DNA from: Gemmatimonas sp.
GTDB lineage: Bacteria > Gemmatimonadota > Gemmatimonadetes > Gemmatimonadales > Gemmatimonadaceae
Length of the DNA stretch: 42,675 bases
Reading direction: 5' to 3'
NCBI GenBank assembly: GCA_025361705.1
Contig: JANYJW010000031.1
Span: forward strand, 1-42,675
The notes beneath the pieces are model-generated. The model did no database searches and was not told where the DNA came from. It was given only the letters and a program-made list of their open reading frames with translations. Below are positions 35,643 to 42,675 of this stretch, piece by piece. The translations under genes and the position numbers were made by a program. How positions within the stretch are numbered: position 1 is the stretch's first letter; each line of letters starts with the position of its first letter.

Positions 35643-38578
35643 TTCGGCGGCTCGCCAGACACCACGCACGCGCGCTCGTGTGCGCGGCGCTCGGGCTCGC
35701 GCTGCCGCTCGCGAGTCACGCCCAGGCCCCCAACGACCATTGGCGCACCATTGTCACACCGCATTTCGCGGTGCACTTCGATGCGTCCATTGAAACCGTC
35801 GCGCGTCGCGCGGCCGGCAGCGCTGAGCGTGCGTACGAGCGACTGAGTCCGCTGCTCACGCCCGCGCGTGGCCGCATCGACCTCGTGGTGGCAGACAACG
35901 TCGACTATTCCAATGGCTACGCGTACGTGTCGCCGACGCCGCGCATGGTCGTCTTTGCGCGGCCACCGGTGGACGACCGCACGCTGCGATTCCGCGACGA
36001 CTGGCTCGACCTCGTGGTGCAGCACGAGCTGGTGCACGTCTTCCACCTGGACCGCACGCGCGGATGGTGGCGCGTGGCGCAGGCGGTGTTCGGGCGGCAG
36101 CCGATGCTCTTTCCCAATGCGTGGGCGCCGAGTTGGCTGCTCGAGGGGCTCGCCGTGCACTACGAGTCAAAGCTCGGCGACGGCGGCCGCGTGGAGGGAC
36201 TCACGCATGTGCCGTACGCCAATGCGCTCGCGCTCGACGGCCGCCTGCCGCGGTTCGGCGCATGGTCGGCCGCGTCGCTCGACTTTCCCGGCGGCACCAC
36301 GGCCTATGCGCTTGGCTCGCTCCTCGTGCAGTCCGTCGAGGGACGCGGCGGCGCGGGCAGCGTGGAACGCTTCGTGGAACGCACCTCGGGACGGCTGATG
36401 CCGTGGAGCTTCGAGCGGTCGGCGCAGCGCGAGTTCGGCACGACGTTCGCGGCGCAGTGGCGGGTGTTCGCCGATTCGCTGACTGGCGCCGTGCGCGGCG
36501 CCGCGGCGGGCACGGTCGTGTCGCCTCGCAGCACCGCCGCGTGGTATGCGCGCTTTCCGCGTGTCGCGCCCGACGGCCGCGTCCTGTTTGTCGCGTCCAA
36601 CGGCCGCGAGGTGTCGGGGCTGTACGCGCTGTCTTCGACCACCATGCCGCCGCGCCGCCTCGCGCGCCGCCTCGCGCGCCGCAACACGCTCGAGCCCAAC
36701 GTCGCCCTGCGCGACGGACGCGTGCTCTTTGCGCAAGCCGAGTGGGCCGACCCGTGGCGGCTGTGGTCTGATGTATGGGTGCGCGAGGTCGACGGCAGCG
36801 AGCACGCGCTTACCCGCGGCGCGCGGCTCTTTGCCCCCGACGCGCGATGGAGCGACGGCGCCATTGTCGCCGCGCAGAATGTCGCCGGCGCTACCCGACT
36901 CGTGCGCGTCGATGCGGCGGGCGCGGTGATGCCCATCACCCGCGCGAGCCTCGACACCACGTGGAGCGCGCCGCGCTGGTCGCATGACGGCACGCGCATT
37001 GCGGCCACGCGCTGGGTGCACGGTGGCACCATGGCCATCGTGCTCCTCGACTCGCTGGGCCACGGCGCCCGCGTGCTCGCCTCGGCGCGCGCCACGGTCG
37101 ACGATCCCGCGTGGACGCTCGACGACAAGACGGTGCTCTTCAGCGTGAACGCCACCGGCACCGCGGCCGTGTGGGGCGTCGATGTGGCCACCGGGGCCTT
37201 GCATCCGGGCATGGCGGGCGCGACCTCGCTCGATGCGCCCGAGGCGGTTGCGGCCGGCAGGTATGTTGCTGTTGAGACGCGCGGCCAGGGCGAGCGCCTC
37301 GTCGAGGCGACGCTGCCTGAGGTGCGCGCAGGCGTCGCGCTGCCGGCCATCGACGACCAGCAGGCGACACCGCCCGCCACGCCCGCCGCCGGCGCCGTGG
37401 AGCCCTACCGCCCGCTGCGCCAACTGCTGCCGCGCTGGTGGATGCCAATTGTCGAGGTCACCGACGAGAACCGGTATCGCTACGGCGCGTTGGTGAGCGG
37501 CAATGACATCGTGGGTCGGCACGCGTATGCGGCAGCCGTGTCGCATGACGGCACGCGCAACGAGAACTCCGGCTTCGCGTCGTATCGCTACGCGGGCTTC
37601 GGACTGCCGCTGGTGGATGTATCGGCGCTGGAAGAGTGGGACCACACGCCGCTCGTCGACAGCACGCACGCGCCGGCGGGCACGCTGTCGCGCCGTCGGC
37701 GATTTGCCGGCGGCGCGCTCACGCTCGTGCGCCAACGCGTGCGCCAGGTGGCCGTGCTGAGCGCCGGCGCCGAAATGGAGTGGCGCGACTTCGCCACCGA
37801 TCCTGCGCCACTCATCAGCCGCCTGGGCAGTCCGCTTTTTCTGCGCACTCTCACGTATCCCACGTTCACGCTCAACGCCGGCTGGACCAACACGCGCACG
37901 CCGATGCTCGCCGTGGGGCCCGAAGACGGCGTCAGCCTCCAAGCGGGCGCGCGCCTGCGCTGGCGCACCGACGACGCATCTGCCACGCGCTCGGTGACGT
38001 ACCTCGCCTCGGCCGGCGCGTTCAAGTCCATCGGGTTCATTCCAGGTCCGGCGCACCATGTGATTGCCCTGCGCGGCGCCATCGGAGTGGCCGACGACAA
38101 GACCAACACCGAACTGCGCGCTGGTGGCGTGAGCGGCTCGACAATTGAGATTGCCCCCGGCCTCGTGGCGGGCGATGTGCGCCGCACGTTCTTCGTGCGC
38201 GGCTTCGCGCCGGGAGCGCAGCAGGGCATCCGCGCGCTGGGCGGCTCGGCGGAGTATCGCGCGCCGCTTGCGATTCCCAGCTGGGGCACGCGCTTTGTGC
38301 CGGTCTTCGCGCAGCGCGTGAGCGCCACGTTCTTTGCCGACGCCGGTACCGCGTGGTGCCCCGCAGGCGTGCGACCTGGCACCATCGGCTGCCCGTCGGG
38401 AGCGACGCCGCGCACGTGGATGTCGTCGGCCGGCGGCGAACTCGCGCTCGATGCCGCCGTGCTCAGCTACGACGTGCCCTACCGCCTGCGGGCCGGCTGG
38501 GCGCGGCCGGTGCAGGGCAGGGCGTACGCGGAGGCTCCGTCGGGAAGCGGGTACATGAGCTTGGGGGTGAGCTTCTGA
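35639..38578 (+). CDS. Fusion of HExxH metalloprotease, beta-propeller and outer-membrane barrel
   Basis: A 979-residue exported protein with three parts. After a signal peptide (ending near ASHAQA) comes a gluzincin-like domain (about 35-285) with HELVH at 129-133 and the third ligand Glu169 in LLEGLA, like the peptidase MA-like family. Residues ~310-600 hold repeated strand pairs of the TolB/WD40-like propeller type (RFPRVAPDGRVLFVAS, APRWSHDGTRIAATR, DDPAWTLDDKTVLFS). The last ~350 residues are a predicted barrel ending in GVSF, a C-terminal aromatic as in outer-membrane proteins, resembling the surface-antigen/Omp85 barrel. Start: GTG at 35639 overlapping the amidase stop. Protease activity is inferred from the zinc motif only. 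Confidence 0.85.
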   Translation: MIRRLARHHARALVCAALGLALPLASHAQAPNDHWRTIVTPHFAVHFDASIETVARRAAGSAERAYERLSPLLTPARGRIDLVVADNVDYSNGYAYVSPTPRMVVFARPPVDDRTLRFRDDWLDLVVQHELVHVFHLDRTRGWWRVAQAVFGRQPMLFPNAWAPSWLLEGLAVHYESKLGDGGRVEGLTHVPYANALALDGRLPRFGAWSAASLDFPGGTTAYALGSLLVQSVEGRGGAGSVERFVERTSGRLMPWSFERSAQREFGTTFAAQWRVFADSLTGAVRGAAAGTVVSPRSTAAWYARFPRVAPDGRVLFVASNGREVSGLYALSSTTMPPRRLARRLARRNTLEPNVALRDGRVLFAQAEWADPWRLWSDVWVREVDGSEHALTRGARLFAPDARWSDGAIVAAQNVAGATRLVRVDAAGAVMPITRASLDTTWSAPRWSHDGTRIAATRWVHGGTMAIVLLDSLGHGARVLASARATVDDPAWTLDDKTVLFSVNATGTAAVWGVDVATGALHPGMAGATSLDAPEAVAAGRYVAVETRGQGERLVEATLPEVRAGVALPAIDDQQATPPATPAAGAVEPYRPLRQLLPRWWMPIVEVTDENRYRYGALVSGNDIVGRHAYAAAVSHDGTRNENSGFASYRYAGFGLPLVDVSALEEWDHTPLVDSTHAPAGTLSRRRRFAGGALTLVRQRVRQVAVLSAGAEMEWRDFATDPAPLISRLGSPLFLRTLTYPTFTLNAGWTNTRTPMLAVGPEDGVSLQAGARLRWRTDDASATRSVTYLASAGAFKSIGFIPGPAHHVIALRGAIGVADDKTNTELRAGGVSGSTIEIAPGLVAGDVRRTFFVRGFAPGAQQGIRALGGSAEYRAPLAIPSWGTRFVPVFAQRVSATFFADAGTAWCPAGVRPGTIGCPSGATPRTWMSSAGGELALDAAVLSYDVPYRLRAGWARPVQGRAYAEAPSGSGYMSLGVSF

Positions 38579-38826
38579 GTCACTCCCCGTTCATTCACGA
38601 CCGCATGCCCCATCGCTGAATGCGCCGACACCATACTTGTCGGTCCGGCACTGCGCGCAGCGTCGCGACGTGGCCATGCCATCAGGCGTCATGCGCGCCG
38701 TGACAGGGCCATGGTCCGTCAACACTGTGACCGTCCACGCGTACAGAATGTGTTGGCCCGGGCGCTCGCTGTCAGACGAGAATCCCGTAGCGGTCGACGC
38801 TGCGTGCAATTGCCCGAGGTTCGAAA
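38579..38826. other. 248-bp spacer before the haem-sensor kinase gene
   Basis: No clear terminator, promoter or RNA is visible. A minus-strand frame at 38591-38809 (72 codons, with a CAQC pair) is open, but it has no ribosome binding site and I recognise no homologue; I do not call it a gene. The region has slightly lower GC than the genes to its left. Confidence 0.4.
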
Positions 38827-41022
38827 ATGTCGGGGTTTCGGAACCGTCTGCTCATCTTCATCCCGCTGCTCCTCATCGGGATCGTAGCCTATTTTGTCGT
38901 GGACGTGGCTGCGGGTGCGCGTGAACAAGTGGTCTCTCGCTTCAGTTCCTATCAGTCGGCCCGCGCGCAGCAACTGGCTCGCGAGGTGGAATCGTATCTC
39001 GGCGCCTCGGCTCACTCGGTGCTGCATGTCGCGCGACTCGCGTACGGGCCTGGCGGCGAGCCCAGTCGGATCGGCAGCGAACTTGAGAACTTCTCGACGC
39101 CAACGCCGGGTCTGCCGCCTTCGACCATCACCGGCATCGACGGATCCGGCAACGTCTTGTTCTCCACCAGTCAGACGGCGCAGGCCGTGGAGTTCGCCAC
39201 GCCCAACGTTGTTGCGTGGGCGAAGAACCCAGTCAATCGCGGCAAGGTCCTGATTTCGTCGGGGTCGCGGACCGACCCCTTGTACCCAACGCGACGCAAC
39301 GACGAAGGCCTCTACGTCGCGACGCCGCTCTGGCGGGGAGCGTCGCCGTCCGCGACGGGCCGTCAGCGGTGGATGGGGCTGCTCGTCATGACCCTGGATC
39401 TCAAGTCGCTCATGACCGCCCGCGTGCCCCTCCTGGCCACGGGGCACCAGGACGTTCACGCGTGGATAGTGGACCAGAACGGCACGGTCTTGTTCCAGTC
39501 CGAGCATCCGGAAATGTCGCATGTGAACATCGGCGAGAAGAACGCGACATGCGGACAGTGCCATGTGTCGTTCGACTATGTCGAACGTGCCCTGAAGGCC
39601 AAGAACGGCACCAGCGAGTACCAGTTGAAGGGCGGACCGATGAAGCTCGCCGCTTATGCGCCCATCGCGTTTGCCAATGCCTCCTGGATTGTCGTCCTGA
39701 ACGCACCGCAACGGCAGGTGATCGGCTTTGTGCAGGACAATCTCAGGAAGGTGCTCCTGCTCCTGGCCATGCTGGTGGTCGCGTTCCTCATGCTGTCGTG
39801 GTTCCTCTACCTGAGCACGGGTCAGCGCGCCGTGGCCGAACAGGCCCTCGGACGATTGAAGGACCAGCACGCGCTCATTCTGTCCTCGGTCACCGAGGGA
39901 ATCCTCGGGCTTGACGACCACGGGTGCCACACCTTCGTGAATCCGGCGGCAGCCCGGATGCTCGGCTACGAGGCCGACGAGTTAATCGGGCGGCCCAGTC
40001 ACCAAACGTGGCATCACACACGAAAGGACGGAAGCGCGTATGACGCGGCGTTCTGTCCGATCTATGCGGCGTACAAGGACGGCCAGATCCACCGCGCGCC
40101 GGATGATGTGTTCTGGCGCAAGGACGGGTCGCAACTCGAGGTCGAGTACACGAGCACGCCGATCATGGATGATCGCCATCCGTCGGGGGCCGTGGTCACC
40201 TTTCGGGACATTAGCGAGCAGCGGCGGCTCGAGCTGCAGCGCCATCAGGGTCAGAAGATGGCGGCCATCGGGACACTCGCTGGGGGCATTGCCCACGACT
40301 TCAACAACATCCTCGGCGCAATTGTCGGCAACACCGAATTGATGTCCGCAGAGTTGGCGCCCGACGATCCGGCCCAGGAGTCAGTTCGGGAGATCCTCAA
40401 GGCCACACATCGGGCAACCGAGCTGGTGCGTCAGATTCTGACCTTCAGCCGCCAGCAGGAGCGCGCGCGCAGCAGCACCGACGTGGGAGCGATCGTGAAG
40501 GAGGCGCTCAAGCTGCTGCGTGCGACCTTGCCGGCGACCATCGCCTTTCGGACGGATCTGGCTGAGGGAGCCCCCCCGGTCTTGGCGGACCCCATTCAGA
40601 TCTACCAACTGCTCGTCAATCTCGTCTCCAATGCGGCGCACTCGATGCGCGAACGAGGCGGGGAGCTGACGGTGCAATTGCGTCCGGTGGTGCTCGACAC
40701 CACCCAGTCCCAGCGGCATGTCGACTTGCACGAGGGCCTCTATTTGTGCCTCTCGGTGAGTGATACCGGTCATGGCATGAGCGCCGACACGCTGGGCCGG
40801 GTCTTTGAGCCGTTCTTCACCACGAAGCAGTTGGGCGAGGGCACTGGACTCGGCTTGGCCGTCGTGCACGGAATCGTCGAGAGCCATCCTCACCGCCGGT
40901 CGCGTCTCGGTCGAAACCATCCCGCCCGGTACCACGCGATTTATCGCGTCCATGGCGATCGGAGCCATGATACGGTACCCCTTTCCATTGGGATGCAGCC
41001 CGTCATCCGACGCGTCCGCTAA
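38827..41022 (+). CDS. Sensor histidine kinase with CxxCH haem motif, C-terminus disrupted
   Basis: Membrane kinase: TM1 (7-29), a periplasmic Cache-like domain (30-305), TM2 (308-329), PAS (about 345-465), HisKA with His490 in GGIAHDFNNILG, and HATPase (N-box LLVNLVSNAAHSM, G1 DTGHGM, G2 GTGLGLAVVHG). The periplasmic domain contains CGQCH at 242-246, the covalent haem c attachment motif, so redox, NO or O2 sensing is possible. Normal kinase sequence stops at ESH (residue 687, base 40887). The remaining residues to 41022 are out of frame; kinase-like GRVSVETIPPGTT continues in the +1 frame to 40936, and sequence after that is foreign. GAGG lies about seven bases before the ATG. Confidence 0.85.
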   Translation: MSGFRNRLLIFIPLLLIGIVAYFVVDVAAGAREQVVSRFSSYQSARAQQLAREVESYLGASAHSVLHVARLAYGPGGEPSRIGSELENFSTPTPGLPPSTITGIDGSGNVLFSTSQTAQAVEFATPNVVAWAKNPVNRGKVLISSGSRTDPLYPTRRNDEGLYVATPLWRGASPSATGRQRWMGLLVMTLDLKSLMTARVPLLATGHQDVHAWIVDQNGTVLFQSEHPEMSHVNIGEKNATCGQCHVSFDYVERALKAKNGTSEYQLKGGPMKLAAYAPIAFANASWIVVLNAPQRQVIGFVQDNLRKVLLLLAMLVVAFLMLSWFLYLSTGQRAVAEQALGRLKDQHALILSSVTEGILGLDDHGCHTFVNPAAARMLGYEADELIGRPSHQTWHHTRKDGSAYDAAFCPIYAAYKDGQIHRAPDDVFWRKDGSQLEVEYTSTPIMDDRHPSGAVVTFRDISEQRRLELQRHQGQKMAAIGTLAGGIAHDFNNILGAIVGNTELMSAELAPDDPAQESVREILKATHRATELVRQILTFSRQQERARSSTDVGAIVKEALKLLRATLPATIAFRTDLAEGAPPVLADPIQIYQLLVNLVSNAAHSMRERGGELTVQLRPVVLDTTQSQRHVDLHEGLYLCLSVSDTGHGMSADTLGRVFEPFFTTKQLGEGTGLGLAVVHGIVESHPHRRSRLGRNHPARYHAIYRVHGDRSHDTVPLSIGMQPVIRRVR
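40888..40945. other. Probable chimeric joint between two genomes
   Basis: The kinase homology on + (in a shifted frame) ends about 40936, and the SGNH hydrolase homology on - ends about 40936 as well. Both genes are truncated against each other tail to tail with no stop codons of their own. GC and codon use drop on the right side. A four-base CCAT overlap at the frameshift would fit an 11-bp deletion (inference). Confidence 0.75.
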
Positions 41023-41994
41023 CAGCATTCCAGTGTTGTCTTTCAATGCATTGTAGTAATCCACGTAGGTGTAATTATGCTGGCGGCAGTAATTTTGCAT
41101 CCAGTTATTGATCTCGATGATGGCCGCCGGCGGGCGGGTCCTAGTCATCTCAAAGCGCGGATTCGAGTCCTTGTGATAATCGCTCACCGGCAGAATCGAC
41201 GCGAACAACGGCCGGATGTGCTGTAGATTCGCCAACTCGCCGATCATCTCCAGATTGTTTTCGATCGTTTTCACCGGAACCCCGCGCGCGATGTCGTTAG
41301 TCCCCGCTAGAATGAGCATGGCCCGGGGATGCAAGTCCAGCACGTCCGCCTTCAGGCGCCCCAGCATCTCGCCGGTTACCTGCCCGCTAATCCCGCGGTT
41401 TATATACTCGCGCCCCGTAAAATATTCGTTCAGCCGCCACCCATCCGTGATCGAATCGCCGAAGAAAACCACTCGGGGCATGGCTGGCGACGGTGGGCTC
41501 AGCTTCTCATTGGCGTCCGCATAGCGCCGCAGATTGTCGCGATCCGGATTCCGCAGCTGACGCTCCTTCTGATCCAGCAGCAATTCAAAGTAAATTCCTA
41601 AACGTTCCACGGAGTCGCGCAATTCGGCGAACTGCTGGCGCGCCGTCTCGGGAAGAGACACCGGCTTCGGCAGCGCGTCGGCAACCGCCAAGTACGCCCG
41701 CGCTTCGGCCAACAAGCTGTACGTCAGCCCGCTGTTCTGCGGCGTGGTTTGGAGCCCGGCCAGCGCCTGCCGCGAACTTTCGGCAATGGTTGCGGTGCTG
41801 CGCGTCAAGCCGGGCACCATCACCGCCGTGGATTCCATCAGCTGCGTGATGCGCCTCGCCAGTTGTTCCGAATCTTTGGCATTGAGCGTCGCGCCGCCCG
41901 TGCCGCCGCCTGAATTTGCAGTCGAAGTTGAGCTTTGTTGAGCCGTCGCCCAGCCAGCTCCGAGGATGACCAGAACTGCCGCTATCCATCTCAT
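40936..41994 (-). CDS. SGNH/GDSL-family hydrolase, C-terminus cut at the joint
   Basis: An exported hydrolase, at least 353 residues before the joint; its frame stays open to 40381 through unrelated antisense sequence. A signal peptide (MRWIAAVLVILGAGWATAQ) is followed by a helical N-terminal region of ~150 residues. The SGNH blocks then appear in order: FFGDSITDGW (Ser nucleophile), NRGISGQ, AGTNDIARG and DDGLHPNGKGY (Asp/His). Only a few terminal residues seem missing. Likely substrates are acetylated carbohydrates or lipids. GAGAG stands about seven bases before the ATG, which overlaps the stop of the DUF3108 gene (ATGA). Codon use is less GC-rich than in the rest of the window, with an acidobacterial look. 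Confidence 0.82.
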
Positions 41995-42675
41995 AACGTG
42001 CTCTCTTTGTTCAATCGTAGTGTAACTGTCCCGATCGTGAATTGCATGTGGATCTCGATCTGCACCGGCAGCTTGCGATTGTCGTCCGTGAGCCAAACGT
42101 GCAGGTGCGCGGGGCGACGGTAAAGCACGTTATTGAACGCAAAAACTTCACAGCGTACAGTTTTTTTCATCCCTGCTGGAGTTTTGATGTCTTCGCGTCC
42201 CTGCGCCTCTACCTTCAGGGACACCGTCTTCTTCCCGTCGCTCACCGGGATCTCCATCGAATGCCCCGGTTCCAGATTTACGCTTCGAAGAAAGAAAAGA
42301 CCGCCGATAATGTCGTGCACGCAAGCCGGGATTTCAGTCTCGTGCGCCGCCACCGTCGTATTCTTGGGAATCTCCTTCTCCAGGTAACTGGCCTTCTTGG
42401 CGCTAGCGTCGAAGGTGACCTTGGTTTCCCGATTTCGGCTGCCTTCGTGAGCCGTGAGGAAGGTGGTCTCCACGCAAAAATTTGAACCGACGCTTGACGT
42501 GTAATCGTCGTTCACGTGGAATAGCCGCGATACCAGCCCAGTGCTCTCGAGGTGCAGTTTGGCCTCCCCGCCGCCGCGCCCGGCCGGGGTGTTGGGAGTC
42601 CAGGATAGCTTCGCGCGCCCCGCGGTTACCAAGCGCCACTCCACGTCATAATCCAGCACTTCCCCGCGGGAAGTC
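41991..42675 (-). CDS. DUF3108 domain protein, N-terminus beyond the window
   Basis: At least 227 residues; the frame is open to the window edge, so the start lies outside (a GTG at 42659 is internal-looking: RGEVLDYDVEWRLVTAG is a typical DUF3108 beginning). DUF3108 proteins are periplasmic beta-rich proteins of unknown function, with long strand pairs as seen here (AKLHLESTGLVSRLFHVND, TVSLKVEAQGRE, RCEVFAFNN). It overlaps the SGNH hydrolase gene by ATGA, so the two are co-transcribed. GC and codon use match the hydrolase and differ from the left 40 kb. Confidence 0.82.
   Translation of the reverse strand, partial: TSRGEVLDYDVEWRLVTAGRAKLSWTPNTPAGRGGGEAKLHLESTGLVSRLFHVNDDYTSSVGSNFCVETTFLTAHEGSRNRETKVTFDASAKKASYLEKEIPKNTTVAAHETEIPACVHDIIGGLFFLRSVNLEPGHSMEIPVSDGKKTVSLKVEAQGREDIKTPAGMKKTVRCEVFAFNNVLYRRPAHLHVWLTDDNRKLPVQIEIHMQFTIGTVTLRLNKESTL

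Noticed and set aside
38591-38809. Small minus-strand gene of 72 codons with a CAQC pair
   Set aside because: No ribosome binding site or recognisable family, and it sits in a spacer of uncertain composition. Kept only as a remark.
40381-40935. C-terminal 180-codon extension of the SGNH hydrolase
   Set aside because: This part is exactly antisense to well-conserved histidine kinase coding sequence and shows no hydrolase similarity; it is an artefact of the joint.

Overview
The window looks like a contig from a high-GC, Gram-negative-type bacterium. Lipoprotein signals, an outer-membrane barrel protein and PilT support a diderm envelope. Gene content and style (SD-poor starts, GTGA overlaps, many Hanks kinases and FHA proteins, a bacterial HDAC-like gene) most resemble Gemmatimonadota. 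That assignment is an inference from protein flavour; there is no rRNA here to prove it. The last ~1.7 kb (from about 40,940) has lower GC, different codon use and two proteins (SGNH/GDSL hydrolase, DUF3108) that look acidobacterial. The join falls inside two broken genes, so the right end is probably a chimeric assembly joint or a recombination point.

Layout. 25-855 (-) inositol-monophosphatase family, divergent from trpS (879-1865). A + strand run of housekeeping genes follows: MgtC-like protein, D-2-hydroxyacid dehydrogenase, PilT, DapA-superfamily aldolase, purA, glycyl-tRNA synthetase, M3-type peptidase (to 10,207). 10,329-13,797: PLP aminotransferase, degenerate GAF histidine-kinase-like protein, 97-aa unknown, HDAC-family deacetylase. 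13,928-18,256: CorA transporter, zinc-ribbon Ser/Thr kinase, PriA. 18,338-21,451: repeat-containing unknown, Fur-family regulator, CcdA, and a PAS kinase-like protein with a cysteine cluster and no phospho-acceptor His. 21,526-24,872: glycine-zipper lipoprotein, then convergent gamma-glutamyltransferase and a barrel-like protein. 24,901-28,419: murQ-anmK-nagZ, a peptidoglycan-recycling operon. 28,450-33,842 (-): a tight four-gene operon, zinc-ribbon/double-FHA protein, transmembrane Ser/Thr kinase, PP2C phosphatase, FHA-TM-trypsin protease. 33,975-38,578 (+): N-acetylmuramoyl-L-alanine amidase and a metalloprotease/propeller/barrel fusion. 38,827-~40,930: histidine kinase with a c-type haem motif in its sensor domain, broken at the joint.

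How the parts may work together. The 22-38 kb segment is a cell-envelope neighbourhood: glutamyl-peptide turnover (GGT), muropeptide salvage (MurQ, AnmK, NagZ), murein cleavage (amidase) and an outer-membrane protease fusion surround a complete phospho-Thr write/erase/read module whose last gene is a membrane-anchored protease with a cytoplasmic FHA domain. I regard that operon as the best candidate for an undescribed system: cytoplasmic phosphorylation controlling periplasmic proteolysis.

Non-coding structure. Four short intergenic spacers carry arrays with GTC (or GAC) every 7 bp exactly (1-26, 4806-4850, 7181-7294, 10,208-10,293). Two of them fold into long hairpins, and one abuts the glyS start codon. 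No tRNA, rRNA, CRISPR array, insertion sequence or prophage was seen.
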